Source: Sulfurovum sp. (lineage in GTDB: Bacteria; Campylobacterota; Campylobacteria; Campylobacterales; Sulfurovaceae). From it: DNA of 57,485 bases. A program made the translations under genes and the position numbers. Location of the stretch: contig JALSJI010000065.1 of assembly GCA_026989435.1 (NCBI GenBank), forward strand, positions 1 to 57,485, written 5' to 3'. Shown in pieces: positions 9,725 through 19,561 of this stretch; position 1 is the first letter of the stretch; the number at the start of each line of letters is the position of its first letter. The notes beneath the pieces were generated by a model. It was not told where the DNA came from. It saw only the letters and a list, made by a program, of their open reading frames with translations, and ran no database searches.

Positions 9725-10987
9725 ATGATACGCGATAAAATGAGACATCTATCCGTCACCACCTTTATTCATGTACTTTTTTCTTTAGCGATAGTTATTT
9801 TGATTGCTACATTTTTGCTTTTTCTCTCCTGGGATAAAGACCGTCAAAAATTAGAAGAGTATAAACGTTTTCAGTTTATCTCTATCTCTTTTCTCTCAAG
9901 CCTTCAGACATCCCCTAAAAAAGATGCATTAAAGAAACTTTATAGAGAGTTGCGTGTTTTGCCTTTGGAAGGAGAAGAGAAAAACAGAGTAATGGAGTTG
10001 ATTGCACAAGGGGGTAAAACAATTTTTACAGGAGGTTCGTCTATAGGGCAGGTAAGGGTCTTTAGGATTGATAACAACCATTATATTTATGTACAGCGTA
10101 TGGGATATAATCTGATGCTTAAAGACAACAGAGAAAAAAATTATAATTTTGAATTTGCCGTAGCTATCGGTATCTTTCTGATAGGCTTGCTTCTGTTACT
10201 GTATTTAGCTGTTTTAAAAAAACTCTCACCTCTTAAAAAATTACATCAAGAGATTCAGAGGTTTGCACAGGGAGATATGCAAACACGTATCAGTTATGTA
10301 TACAATGACGAGATAGGAAAAATTGCCAAGAGTTTTGATGATGCCATTGTACGTATTCGAGAGCTTAGCCAATCCAAAAACCTTTTTATGCGTAACATGA
10401 TGCATGAGCTTAAGACACCGATTACAAAAGGGCGTATCGTCGTAGAGATGCTAGAGGATGAGAGTACAAAAAAGGTATTAGTGCGTGCATTTGAGAGGAT
10501 GAATGAACTTATCTCCGAACTTGCAGAATTAGAGCGTGTTACGACCCATAATTTTGAGCCCAATTTTGAATATGTTATGCTCTCTGAAATTATACAAGAG
10601 AGCAAAGAACTCTTGATGGTACAACAAGCCAATGTACAAATAGATATAGAAGATCAAGCTTTGGCTACGGATAAAAAGCTTATGGCATTGGTGATTAAAA
10701 ATTTAATGGATAACGGTTTAAAGTATAGCATAGACAGTGCGGTAAGACTACAGATACATCAAGGAATCATCGAGGTTGTCTCCAAAGGTGAGAGACTTGA
10801 GCATCCGCTCTCTTATTATACGGAGCCATTTTCTCAAGCAGAAAAAAGAAGCGCAGGTTTTGGTCTGGGTTTGTATATTGTAGAGAGTATCTTGCAGAAA
10901 CTCGGCTATAAATTGGTATATAAGCATGATAAGGGGTACAATATTTTCTCCTTGCTTCCCGAGAACCGAAAAGAGCAGAGAAGTTAA
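9725..10987 (+). CDS. sensor histidine kinase (ArsS-like)
   Basis: Two TM segments, HAMP-like region, H-box FMRNMMHELKTPITKGRIVVEML, N-box KNLMDNGLKYS, GFGLGLYIVESI. Confidence 0.9.
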   Translation: MIRDKMRHLSVTTFIHVLFSLAIVILIATFLLFLSWDKDRQKLEEYKRFQFISISFLSSLQTSPKKDALKKLYRELRVLPLEGEEKNRVMELIAQGGKTIFTGGSSIGQVRVFRIDNNHYIYVQRMGYNLMLKDNREKNYNFEFAVAIGIFLIGLLLLLYLAVLKKLSPLKKLHQEIQRFAQGDMQTRISYVYNDEIGKIAKSFDDAIVRIRELSQSKNLFMRNMMHELKTPITKGRIVVEMLEDESTKKVLVRAFERMNELISELAELERVTTHNFEPNFEYVMLSEIIQESKELLMVQQANVQIDIEDQALATDKKLMALVIKNLMDNGLKYSIDSAVRLQIHQGIIEVVSKGERLEHPLSYYTEPFSQAEKRSAGFGLGLYIVESILQKLGYKLVYKHDKGYNIFSLLPENRKEQRS

Positions 10988-12288
10988 TCTTTTAAAGAAT
11001 CCGCTATAAGTTCAAGAGGGTTTTTAAAGATAGTCTCTACATCTGCATTGTTTAGGGCCTCAGAGAGTTGCATACGACAGGCTGAACATTCGGCAGAGAC
11101 ATAATGTGCTTGGGTATTTTTAATCATGGCTGCTTTAGGTTTACCTGCAAGTTCGGCAAAATGAAACTTTTCAGTCTGCATCGTGACTCCACCAAAACCG
11201 CAACATTGGTTTGAGTCGGACATCTCTATCATAGGGTAGTTTGGTGCTAAGAGGTTGCGTGGTTGCTCGTAAATACCTTGTACCTTTCTTGCATGACATG
11301 GGTCATGATAGGTGACGGGTTCATCAAATTTTTTGCCTTTTTCCTTGAGGATTTGTCGTAAAGGTGTATTGTCGTCTAGCCATGCCGTGGCCATATGTAT
11401 TTTTTGGGTTACTTTTTGTGCACGCGCTTCCCAATCGGGCATATTTCTGTTTTTAAAAAAGACTTGCCAGTCATGTTTTATCATGGCTGAACAGGTAGCT
11501 TCGGGAATGAGCATCGCATCACACTCATCTATAAAACTCTCAAAGTATTCTATGTTTTTCTTTGTCATGTATTCAACGGAATGCACATCACCTGTAAAGT
11601 AGGCCGGTGCTCCACAGCAAAGTTGTTCTTTGGGTATGAAAATATCAATGTTAAGCTCTTTAAGTATCTCTACTAAACTCTCACCGATGCCCGTATAATT
11701 GTAGTTTGCCAAACACCCAATAAAGAGTGCTACACGTTGATTTTTTTGCTGTTGTTTGGGTGCAGGTATCTCTTCGGGGTAGCTGTTTAAAAAGCTTGTT
11801 TTCGCCATAGAAGGCAGAAGCCGTCCTTTTTTAATCATAGGTAGTGAAAACCTTGCTTTTAGACCTCGGTCTTTGTCATCTTGAGCTAGGGCACAGGTTT
11901 TAAACATAAAGCCCGCTTTCATAACAAAATCCATGATCTTTCGATGACGAAGCAAAAAGAAAAATCCTCGTTTAAACCATGCGATACCAAACTTGTCGGC
12001 AATGTCGGCACGCACCTCTTCTATGACCATATCCGTAGCTAGTGAATTGGGACAAACATCTACGCAGTTGGTACATAAAAAACAGGATTCAAAAATATTT
12101 TTAGCAGTTTTATCCAGTTGCAAGTCTCCTTGTTGGTAGGCGCCAAGGAGGTCTATAAAACCACGTGGAGAGGTGGTCTCATCGGGGTTTACCTGGTGGA
12201 TAGTACAAACGGGTATACACTTACCGCATTTAATACAATCATCACTTGTCTCTTTAAAGTTAAAAATATCTTCGGGGTTTTTACTCAT
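10984..12288 (-). CDS. (Fe-S)-binding oxidoreductase subunit, glycolate oxidase GlcF-like
   Basis: Two 4Fe-4S motifs (CIKCGKCIPVC, CFLCTNCVDVCP) and two CCG motifs (CCGAPAYF, CCGFGG). Confidence 0.85.
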   Translation of the reverse strand: MSKNPEDIFNFKETSDDCIKCGKCIPVCTIHQVNPDETTSPRGFIDLLGAYQQGDLQLDKTAKNIFESCFLCTNCVDVCPNSLATDMVIEEVRADIADKFGIAWFKRGFFFLLRHRKIMDFVMKAGFMFKTCALAQDDKDRGLKARFSLPMIKKGRLLPSMAKTSFLNSYPEEIPAPKQQQKNQRVALFIGCLANYNYTGIGESLVEILKELNIDIFIPKEQLCCGAPAYFTGDVHSVEYMTKKNIEYFESFIDECDAMLIPEATCSAMIKHDWQVFFKNRNMPDWEARAQKVTQKIHMATAWLDDNTPLRQILKEKGKKFDEPVTYHDPCHARKVQGIYEQPRNLLAPNYPMIEMSDSNQCCGFGGVTMQTEKFHFAELAGKPKAAMIKNTQAHYVSAECSACRMQLSEALNNADVETIFKNPLELIADSLKD

Positions 12289-12375
12289 ATTGCCTCTTTA
12301 AAGTTTTGTTTACACTCTTTGTGTGTGTATGTGTAGTCTCTTCTTTATAGCTAGACTTTGGTTAAAAGTCAATGG

Positions 12376-13302
12376 CTAGAGATGACGCTTAGTATCAAGC
12401 CAAACCATAATGCCTTTTTGCGCATGCAGTCTGTTTTCTGCTTCAGTGAAGATGACTTCTGCATGTTTTTCAAAGGTCTCTTCACTTACTTCATAGCCTC
12501 TGTAGGCCGGAAGGCAGTGTAAGAAGATAGCATCTTCTTTAGCATGAGACATCATTTTTTCATCTACCATATAGCCTTCAAATGCCTTGATACGCTCTTC
12601 TTTCTCTTCCTCTTGCCCCATACTTACCCATGTATCGGTGGTTACTACATCACACTCTTTTACTGCTTCTATAGGGTTATTGCAAAAGGTGATGGTCGCA
12701 CCGCTCTCTTTAGCGATTTGCATAGCATCTAAGATGATATCTATATCACACTCGTACCCTAACGGGGTAGCAACCCTGAGTTCAAATCCAAGCTTTGCTG
12801 CAAGCATGAGCCATGAGTGTGCCATATTGTTACCATCGCCTACATAGGCTACTACAGGGTTTTTCTCTTTGCCGAACTCTATCATGGTAAGGTAGTCTGT
12901 CATGAGCTGGACAGGGTGGTGGCTGTCTGTAAGACCATTAATCACGGGTACTTTAGAGTACTTGGCAAACTCTTCAAGCTTCTCTTGTTCAAAAGTACGT
13001 ATCATCACCATATCTACCATACGGCTGATGACTCTAGCCGTATCTTTCATGGGCTCGCCGCGTCCAAGCTGTATGTCGTTGGATGATAAAAACAATCCCA
13101 CACCGCCAAGTTGATAAATACCCGTCTCAAAGCTTACACGCGTACGCGTAGAAGACTTCTCAAAGATCATCCCAAGCGTCTGCTTTTCTAGGTAAGGCAC
13201 AAATTTACGCTCTTTGGTTTGCGCTTTTATTTTCCGTGCCAACGTGATCATCTCCAAGATCTCTTCTTTGGTGAAATCTCGCAGGGTTAAAAAGTGTCTC
13301 AT
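12376..13302 (-). CDS. argF: ornithine carbamoyltransferase
   Basis: [29 protein letters not shown]. Confidence 0.95.
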   Translation of the reverse strand: MRHFLTLRDFTKEEILEMITLARKIKAQTKERKFVPYLEKQTLGMIFEKSSTRTRVSFETGIYQLGGVGLFLSSNDIQLGRGEPMKDTARVISRMVDMVMIRTFEQEKLEEFAKYSKVPVINGLTDSHHPVQLMTDYLTMIEFGKEKNPVVAYVGDGNNMAHSWLMLAAKLGFELRVATPLGYECDIDIILDAMQIAKESGATITFCNNPIEAVKECDVVTTDTWVSMGQEEEKEERIKAFEGYMVDEKMMSHAKEDAIFLHCLPAYRGYEVSEETFEKHAEVIFTEAENRLHAQKGIMVWLDTKRHL

Positions 13303-13353
13303 AGGATTATCCTAGTGCAATAAAATATCTATTCTCGTTTCATTCATGAAAAG

Positions 13354-13398
13354 AGTCGCATGGCCCCAACTGCTGAAGCTTATACAGCATTAGCGTAG
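13354..13398 (-). repeat. intergenic structured repeat, copy B
   Basis: AGTCGCATG..TGCTGAAGC..AGCGTAG on + strand; same ordered blocks as the minus strand of 40044-40087. Confidence 0.55.
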
Positions 13399-13472
13399 CC
13401 TATTTGACCCTTGCTTAAAGAGCATGCTTTCCAATAAAAAAAGATTATTTTATCATAATTTGGGTTGCAACA

Positions 13473-14090
13473 CTATAAAACAGGTTTTTTTACGTTTTTG
13501 CCTAGCTCTGTAGCGATACTGTAGGCTATGAGACGGGCTATCTTTTTAAGTCTGGGTCTGAGCCATTTGGCTTGTTTGTCACAGGTGATTTCACCGAGTT
13601 CCAAAACTAAAAACTTCTCTGCGCGTATCCGTTTGTAGGCGTAGTAGTCTCTAAGGTTTTTTGTAAAATTGTCCTGTTGCCATTTATAAGGAAAGTAGTT
13701 AGCATAGAGTTTTTTCCATCTTTGGGCGAAAGAATAGGAGTTATCGTTTGGATAGCCGATACTTGCACCCGATGCACAGGGGTTTATAGCACCGTCAAAG
13801 TGTATAGAGACTGCTATAGTCGCACGGATAAAAGAGACGTCTGCAGGTACGCGTTTTACCTTTATGTGCCAACGTCTAAGTTGCTTGGCTACTTCATTTG
13901 CCACATAAGTATTCCATCTATCTTCATGGTAGAGTCGAGACTCTGTTCCCGTATTACCGGTAGTACGTCCTTCATGACCTGCTTGTATAACGACGGTGAC
14001 GGGTGTGCTTATAGCAAGGTAGAGTATATACCCTGTAAGTAAGATAATAACTATCGCAAAAAAGGAAGCAGCTTTGTTTTTAATTATCAT
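13473..14090 (-). CDS. N-acetylmuramoyl-L-alanine amidase-like protein, membrane anchored (start trimmed from 14315)
   Basis: MIIKNKAASFFAIVIILLTGYILYLAI TM anchor, VVIQAGHEGR, AVSIHFDGA, ELGEITC; Amidase_3-like. The N-terminal extension in the ORF track is antisense to the next gene. Confidence 0.7.
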   Translation of the reverse strand: MIIKNKAASFFAIVIILLTGYILYLAISTPVTVVIQAGHEGRTTGNTGTESRLYHEDRWNTYVANEVAKQLRRWHIKVKRVPADVSFIRATIAVSIHFDGAINPCASGASIGYPNDNSYSFAQRWKKLYANYFPYKWQQDNFTKNLRDYYAYKRIRAEKFLVLELGEITCDKQAKWLRPRLKKIARLIAYSIATELGKNVKKPVL

Positions 14091-14193
14091 ATATGCGATT
14101 ATATCAAAAAGTACGTAGAATGTTTTTAATCTCTTATTAACCTGTAATGCTATATAAAATATCATCAAGATATGAGAAAACAGGATATAGTCT

Positions 14194-14676
14194 ATGATGA
14201 CAGACAAACAACTAATAGAAGAGATAAAAAAAGCTTTTGAAGGCGTACTGCTTAAGGAGGGTATAGGGATTAACGAGGCAGATAGAATGATGCTTGAACA
14301 AAGAGATGTACTCATTCAAAAAGGTAGAAACCTAGACAGGTTGTGGTGGAGAGAGTGGACAGATATTCAAGACAAATACATCGCTTCGTACTCGGATGTG
14401 ATGTATTATATGGATTCAGCAGGTATCAAGTGGGTGCTACCTGCGTATATGATTTATATCATCAAACACTATAAAGAGGGCTCTTTTTCTATAGACAGCA
14501 CCATCTATGTGCTTGAAGCTGGTGGTTTAGGCGTAGACAAAGTAGACCTTTATACAGATGAACAAAAAAAAGTCATCGCTAAGTTTTTACAGTTTATGAT
14601 AGAAGTAGGTGAAACATATGTGGATGTAGAGTCTGCACAAAATGCACTTGATAAGCTTTGGGGTGAGTGGCTCTAA
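14194..14676 (+). CDS. hypothetical protein, DUF6714-like
   Basis: 160 aa; LIEEIKKAFEGV...SDVMYYMDSAGIKWVLPAYMIYIIKHY pattern. Confidence 0.55.
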   Translation: MMTDKQLIEEIKKAFEGVLLKEGIGINEADRMMLEQRDVLIQKGRNLDRLWWREWTDIQDKYIASYSDVMYYMDSAGIKWVLPAYMIYIIKHYKEGSFSIDSTIYVLEAGGLGVDKVDLYTDEQKKVIAKFLQFMIEVGETYVDVESAQNALDKLWGEWL

Positions 14677-14723
14677 AACAATGATATACTAATCAAGGTT
14701 CTAGACTAGCAAAAGGATAACTC

Positions 14724-14925
14724 ATGTCTATAGACGAACTCAAGATGTTAGGTATTAACAAGCATATCATGCTTGAAAAAGAAATATGGAACCCCATACG
14801 AAAGAATAAGAGCATATAGGGCTGTATGAGCATGAAAAAAGTGTTTTAGACGAGAGACTTGCATTGCCGGAAGACAACTCTTAGACTCTTGTCTCTTGGA
14901 GTGAGATGAAAGATAAAATTAGAAA
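14724..14925 (+). pseudogene. decayed addiction-module antitoxin (PF09720/TIGR02574-like)
   Basis: MSIDELKMLGINKHIMLEKEIWNPIRKNKSI* then, in another frame, YEHEKSVLDERLALPEDNS*TLVSWSEMKDKIR: matches the family layout (L..EEKI.L.E.IWDSI...H...L..RLA......SWEE.K) with a frameshift and stops. Confidence 0.6.
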
Positions 14926-15080
14926 TTATAGGAATAAAATCATACTTTTTTTACGAAACACCTCTTCTTCGTCTATTGGTTTTTTCTTTTTATAACTTTG
15001 TCAAAAGTTGTTGTTTCGTTAGTGTTGCCATAACTAATCCCTTTTTCATTCATTTCTATTTGTAGTTGATTGTAGCAAAA

Positions 15081-16064
15081 TTATTTTTGCAATAACGCCG
15101 CTGCTTCCTTCGCATGATAGCTAATAATAATATCCGCACCCGCACGTTTAAATCCTATCAATGTCTCCATCATCACCGCATTATAGTCTATGACACCTGC
15201 TTTGGCTGCCATTTTAAGCATACTATACTCACCACTTACGTTGTAAACTGCAAGTGGTAGGGTAGTGTTGTTACGTACGTCTCTGATGATGTCCATGTAG
15301 GCTAGAGCAGGTTTGACCATGAGGATGTCTGCTCCTTCTGCTTCGTCTGCTATAGACTCGGCTATAGCTTCGTTACGGTTGGCCGGGTTCATTTGGTAGC
15401 TTTTTCTGTCACCTACGATATTGCCTTCTTTGGGACTAGACTCCGCTACATCACGAAACGGGCCGTAATAGGCTGAGGCAAACTTGCTAGAGTAGCTCAT
15501 AATAGGAAGGTTTACAAACCCTGCTGCATCAAGTTTGCCTCTAATAGCTTGTATCATCCCGTCCATCATACCGCTAGGTGCTATCATGTCTGCACCTGCT
15601 TCGGCATGGATAAGAGCTTGTTTGCTAAGATTGTCAAGCGTAATATCATTATCAACCGTTTTAAGCACAGGGTCGATCACACCGCAATGGCCATGGTCCG
15701 TATACTCACAAAAACACAGGTCTGTAATAACAAACATGTCAGGGTGTGACATTTTTATTTTGCGGAGAGTCTCTGCGATGATACCGTGTTCACACATCGC
15801 ATCACTGCCTACGGAGTCTTTGAGATCGGGGATACCAAAAAGGATAATAGACTTGATACCAAGCTTTTTAAGTTCATCACACTCTTTTAGTATCTCGTCT
15901 ATACTCATTTGGTATACACCGGGCATAGAAGCTACTTCTGTTTTTATACCGGTACCGCTTCTAGCGAAAAAAGGATAGATAAAGTCATCGACGGATAAAT
16001 GTGTCTCTTGGAGGAGATCTCGCAAGACAGGATGGATGCGTTTTCTTCTAAAACGTGTGAACAT
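15081..16064 (-). CDS. hemB: delta-aminolevulinic acid dehydratase
   Basis: RRKRIHPVLRDLLQET; DLCFCEYTDHGHCG; APSGMMDGMI; VKPALAYMDII. Confidence 0.97.
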   Translation of the reverse strand: MFTRFRRKRIHPVLRDLLQETHLSVDDFIYPFFARSGTGIKTEVASMPGVYQMSIDEILKECDELKKLGIKSIILFGIPDLKDSVGSDAMCEHGIIAETLRKIKMSHPDMFVITDLCFCEYTDHGHCGVIDPVLKTVDNDITLDNLSKQALIHAEAGADMIAPSGMMDGMIQAIRGKLDAAGFVNLPIMSYSSKFASAYYGPFRDVAESSPKEGNIVGDRKSYQMNPANRNEAIAESIADEAEGADILMVKPALAYMDIIRDVRNNTTLPLAVYNVSGEYSMLKMAAKAGVIDYNAVMMETLIGFKRAGADIIISYHAKEAAALLQK

Positions 16065-16105
16065 AATAGTGCCTTGATAAATGTTTTCTACATTTTACAG
16101 TAAGT

Positions 16106-16133
16106 TTTCTAATTTCTAATTTCTAATTTCTGA
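16106..16133. repeat. heptamer tandem repeat TTTCTAA x3 + TTTCTGA
   Basis: Four consecutive 7-bp units between divergent hemB and ribA. Confidence 0.9.
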
Positions 16134-16138
16134 TTTTC

Positions 16139-16723
16139 ATGTATAATAATTCTATGAATAGCATAGAAATATCACAAGTGGCAACACTGCCGACCAAATA
16201 CGGTACTTTTAATATCCGGGCATTTAAAGACGAAAAGGAAAAGGAGCACCTGGTTATCTATACCGATCTCCTCTCTGATGCACCTGTCGTACGAGTACAC
16301 TCGGAATGTTTGACCGGAGATACTTTAGGTTCTGTCAAATGCGACTGTGGAGAACAATTGGATTTTGCACTTAAACTGATAGCCAAAGAGGGAGGGGTGG
16401 TTATCTACCATCGCCAAGAAGGTCGTAATATCGGATTGCTAAACAAGGTCAATGCCTATGCACTCCAAGACAAAGGCTTTGATACCATTGAAGCAAATCA
16501 TCAGTTAGGATTTAAAGCCGATGAGCGTACCTATGAAATTGTAGGGTTTATTCTTAAGTATCTGGAGATATCTAAACTAAGACTGCTTACCAATAATCCG
16601 CGTAAACTTGAAAGTTTAGGTAGTATTGAGATAGTAGAACGTCTGCCTATACAAATTCCTCCGAACAAATATAATGAGGCATATTTACAAGTAAAAAAAG
16701 ATAAAATGGGGCATATACTTTAA
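16139..16723 (+). CDS. ribA: GTP cyclohydrolase II (start may be ATG 16154)
   Basis: [50 protein letters not shown]. Confidence 0.94.
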   Translation: MYNNSMNSIEISQVATLPTKYGTFNIRAFKDEKEKEHLVIYTDLLSDAPVVRVHSECLTGDTLGSVKCDCGEQLDFALKLIAKEGGVVIYHRQEGRNIGLLNKVNAYALQDKGFDTIEANHQLGFKADERTYEIVGFILKYLEISKLRLLTNNPRKLESLGSIEIVERLPIQIPPNKYNEAYLQVKKDKMGHIL

Positions 16724-17313
16724 TGAAGCTCTCTGAATATTTTGCATATGAAGAGATAAGCCTCTCTTCGGAGAGTATCACGAAATTAGAAAGATTTGCA
16801 TCTTTGTTGCATGAGTGGAATCAGGTACATAATCTTACCGGTGCCAAGAGTATCGATGCTATCTATGCAAATATCGTAGATTCCCTCTTTCCGCTTTCTT
16901 TTATTGATATGCCAAAGAGTATTTTGGATGTAGGTACCGGGGCAGGTTTTCCCGGCTTGGTACTGGCAATTGTCTTACCTGATATCGAGATAATTTTGGC
17001 AGAACCTCTTAAAAAGAGGGTTTCTTTTTTAAAATATGCTGCTATAGAGTTGGAAATTTTGAACATGAAGGTAGAAGCAAAACGGGTGGAGTATATAGAT
17101 GCAGATCCTTTTGAGCTTATTACTTCACGTGCGGTGACAGACACAAAGCTGTTACTGGCATTGACAAAAAATATCTCTAATTCCGGTACACGCTATCTCT
17201 TTTATAAAGGTTCACGGGTCTTTGAGGAGTTTTCTGAGATAGAGCATAAGTTAGAGTATGATATAGTACAAAACAAACAACGTTATTATCTATATATTAA
17301 AGGCCAAGTGTGA
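16723..17313 (+). CDS. rsmG: 16S rRNA (guanine-N7) methyltransferase
   Basis: [44 protein letters not shown]. Confidence 0.92.
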   Translation: MKLSEYFAYEEISLSSESITKLERFASLLHEWNQVHNLTGAKSIDAIYANIVDSLFPLSFIDMPKSILDVGTGAGFPGLVLAIVLPDIEIILAEPLKKRVSFLKYAAIELEILNMKVEAKRVEYIDADPFELITSRAVTDTKLLLALTKNISNSGTRYLFYKGSRVFEEFSEIEHKLEYDIVQNKQRYYLYIKGQV

Positions 17314-17528
17314 TTTTAAAACTGATCATTTTTGCAATTGTCGGACTTCTTCTATACAAGATATTAGGGGGGAATTTTCTTCAAATCAAAAGAAGATCCG
17401 ATGAAAAAAAACTCGATGAAGATACACTGGTAGAGTGCAATAGGTGCAAAACCTACGTAACACTCAAAGAGAGCCTTATTGTAGATGGAAAATATTACTG
17501 TTCAAAAGAGTGTATTAAAAAGCAGTAA
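17310..17528 (+). CDS. PP0621-like small membrane protein with Cys cluster
   Basis: N-terminal [30 protein letters not shown]. Confidence 0.65.
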   Translation: MILKLIIFAIVGLLLYKILGGNFLQIKRRSDEKKLDEDTLVECNRCKTYVTLKESLIVDGKYYCSKECIKKQ

Positions 17529-17540
17529 CAAGGAGGATAT

Positions 17541-17921
17541 ATGATCATTATCGGGCATCCGTGGATCGAGAGTGAAAAGTTTTGTAAAATTTTTTCAAAA
17601 GAAGATATTAAAAAATCTACTGCAGGAAGTATTGTACTTTTGGAGCCTATTGTTGACTCGCATGACCTGGCGCAATACTGTAAAGAGAACGAAATCCCTT
17701 TTGCAATTACGGTAAACTCTCTTAAGGAGGCGATTATTGCCAATGCTCTTGGTGCTTTGTATATTGTCTGTGAAGAGGATGATGCCTTGCGTATACAGCC
17801 TATAGCTCAGGAGTATCTCTTTGATACACGTATCTTAGTACTGATACATCAAGAGAAAGAGATACCCAAGATAGCCCATTTCGGCATAGACGGAGTGATT
17901 TTTCCTGAGGCTATATGCTAA
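17541..17921 (+). CDS. conserved hypothetical protein
   Basis: 126-aa ORF with AGGAGG ribosome-binding site upstream, co-directional and overlapping the next gene. Confidence 0.6.
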   Translation: MIIIGHPWIESEKFCKIFSKEDIKKSTAGSIVLLEPIVDSHDLAQYCKENEIPFAITVNSLKEAIIANALGALYIVCEEDDALRIQPIAQEYLFDTRILVLIHQEKEIPKIAHFGIDGVIFPEAIC

Positions 17922-18604
17922 GAGATTTTTTAGATGCCAAAATCACATATACCTTGCTGGTACTCAATACCGTTATCTATCTATTGAGTGCTTTTTTGAG
18001 TAAAAATTTTGTCGATATTGATATAGAGGTTCTAGGTATCATGGGCGCTATATATGGCCCCGCAACGGTTTTATATCAAGAGTGGTGGAGGTTGATGAGT
18101 GCACTCTTTTTACATGGCGGTATAGCGCACCTTTTGATGAATATGTTCTCTCTTTATATCATTGGAATGACTGCCGAGAGATATTTTACACCCGGCAACT
18201 ATATAAGCCTCTATTTGATATCCGGTATATTAGGAGGATTGGTTTCAATAGTCGTACATCCGGTCTCAATAGGAGTAGGTGCTTCGGGTGCCATATTCGG
18301 AATCTTTGGTGCATTGGCAGGATTTTTTATCGCACATCGAGAAGAGATCGCTTCTCATAGCAAAGCCTTTATGAAAAGTTTCTCTCTGATTATCGCCGTC
18401 AATTTACTCATAGGGTTGTCAATTCCCGATGTTGATGTCTCCGCACATATAGGAGGATTGCTAGCAGGTCTTATAGGCGGTTATATGCTTTCTAAGAACA
18501 GTATCGTACAGCAAACGATTTATTATCTATTGGTATTAAGCGTGATACTATGTATAGCGTATTATTTGATAGGACAGTATGCTAAACCGCGTTTTTTTCT
18601 GTAG
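17915..18604 (+). CDS. rhomboid family intramembrane serine protease
   Basis: ALFLHGGIAHLLMNM; GVGASGAIFGIFGAL (catalytic Ser); SAHIGGLLAG (catalytic His). Confidence 0.92.
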   Translation: MLRDFLDAKITYTLLVLNTVIYLLSAFLSKNFVDIDIEVLGIMGAIYGPATVLYQEWWRLMSALFLHGGIAHLLMNMFSLYIIGMTAERYFTPGNYISLYLISGILGGLVSIVVHPVSIGVGASGAIFGIFGALAGFFIAHREEIASHSKAFMKSFSLIIAVNLLIGLSIPDVDVSAHIGGLLAGLIGGYMLSKNSIVQQTIYYLLVLSVILCIAYYLIGQYAKPRFFL

Positions 18605-19112
18605 TCTTATATTGATTGTCTCTTCAGGCTGTCAGGTAAAATATCCAAAGATGCCTAATGAAAGCGTAGATAGATTGGTTGAACTTTTAGGCAGAGTGCA
18701 ACTTAAAGCTCCATTGTCAAAAAAGAAGAAGCTTGCACAAAATATATTTCGGTATGTCAGCTATCTAACAGAGCAATATGCACTTGTTTCCCCTCCTTTG
18801 TGGCATAATTTTTTAGTCAATATCGGTATCAAAGAGAGGGGACTTTGTTTTCATTGGAGTGATGCACTCTATCTCTATTTGAGACAATATCACTATGATT
18901 ATTTCTCTTTTTATCTTGTCGGGGCAAATATTGGAGAGTATTTTTTGGAACACAATGCTCTACTGATTGCAGCCAAAGATGCCGACACCATAAAGGGCGG
19001 TGTACTTATCGATCCGTGGCGATATTCGGGAAAGCTCTATTTCTCTATCGTGGAAGAGGATAAGGACTATAAATGGAGACGTAGAAAAAAAAGAGAGATC
19101 TTTGTTCCGTAA
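18579..19112 (+). CDS. predicted lipoprotein with possible Cys-His-Asp (transglutaminase/papain-like) triad
   Basis: Lipobox-like LIVSSGC; RGLCFHWSDALY, LEHNALLIAA, VLIDPWRYSGK. Overlaps the rhomboid gene by 26 nt. Confidence 0.6.
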   Translation: MLNRVFFCSLILIVSSGCQVKYPKMPNESVDRLVELLGRVQLKAPLSKKKKLAQNIFRYVSYLTEQYALVSPPLWHNFLVNIGIKERGLCFHWSDALYLYLRQYHYDYFSFYLVGANIGEYFLEHNALLIAAKDADTIKGGVLIDPWRYSGKLYFSIVEEDKDYKWRRRKKREIFVP

Positions 19113-19517
19113 TTATTCAGCTATAGGCTCTTCACCTACGCCATATTCACGCAATTCAGCCTCTTCAGCCTCTTTTGCCTCTATCTCTTCTGCCGAGAGA
19201 GCTTCTTGAGTCTCTATGTTTTCTACCTCCTCTTGCGGGGGAGTCTCCCGTATTTCCATAGACTCTTGTGTTTGATCTAATGATCTCTTTGTAGTATCTT
19301 GCTGTTTCTCTGTCTCTATCGGTTCTTGATCCACATTGGCCTCATGAGGTATATCGGGATTGTCTCTTTGGATAGGCGTTTCTGCCTCTTCTATGGCTAC
19401 GGGTACCTCTTCGGTCTTAGGAACAAGCAGTGGTTTTGTCTCGGCTTCTTGAGCAAAAACGAAACCTTGCAAGAAGAGAAAAAAAGAAAACAGAAAAGTT
19501 AAAAATACTCTATACAT
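19113..19517 (-). CDS. hypothetical secreted Glu-rich protein
   Basis: Signal peptide MYRVFLTFLFSFFLFLQGFVFA then low-complexity acidic sequence. Confidence 0.55.
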   Translation of the reverse strand: MYRVFLTFLFSFFLFLQGFVFAQEAETKPLLVPKTEEVPVAIEEAETPIQRDNPDIPHEANVDQEPIETEKQQDTTKRSLDQTQESMEIRETPPQEEVENIETQEALSAEEIEAKEAEEAELREYGVGEEPIAE

Positions 19518-19561
19518 AACAAACCTTTATACTTTTATATAAGAATTTTACTAAAATTTTA

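Noticed and set aside
12310-12335. TG-rich microsatellite-like tract upstream of the glcF-like gene
   Set aside because: Short and imperfect (GTGTGTGTATGTGTAG); no clear functional position.
13473-14315. 280-aa minus-strand ORF as annotated in the track
   Set aside because: The first ~75 residues are low-complexity and antisense to the 14194 gene; start trimmed to 14090 at MIIKNKAASFF.
14930-15075. Possible toxin remnant partner for the decayed antitoxin
   Set aside because: Only short interrupted frames on either strand; no ParE/RelE motif recognised.
19113-19517. Glu-rich secreted protein as a novel repeat protein
   Set aside because: Low-complexity acidic sequence without a regular repeat unit; function cannot be supported.
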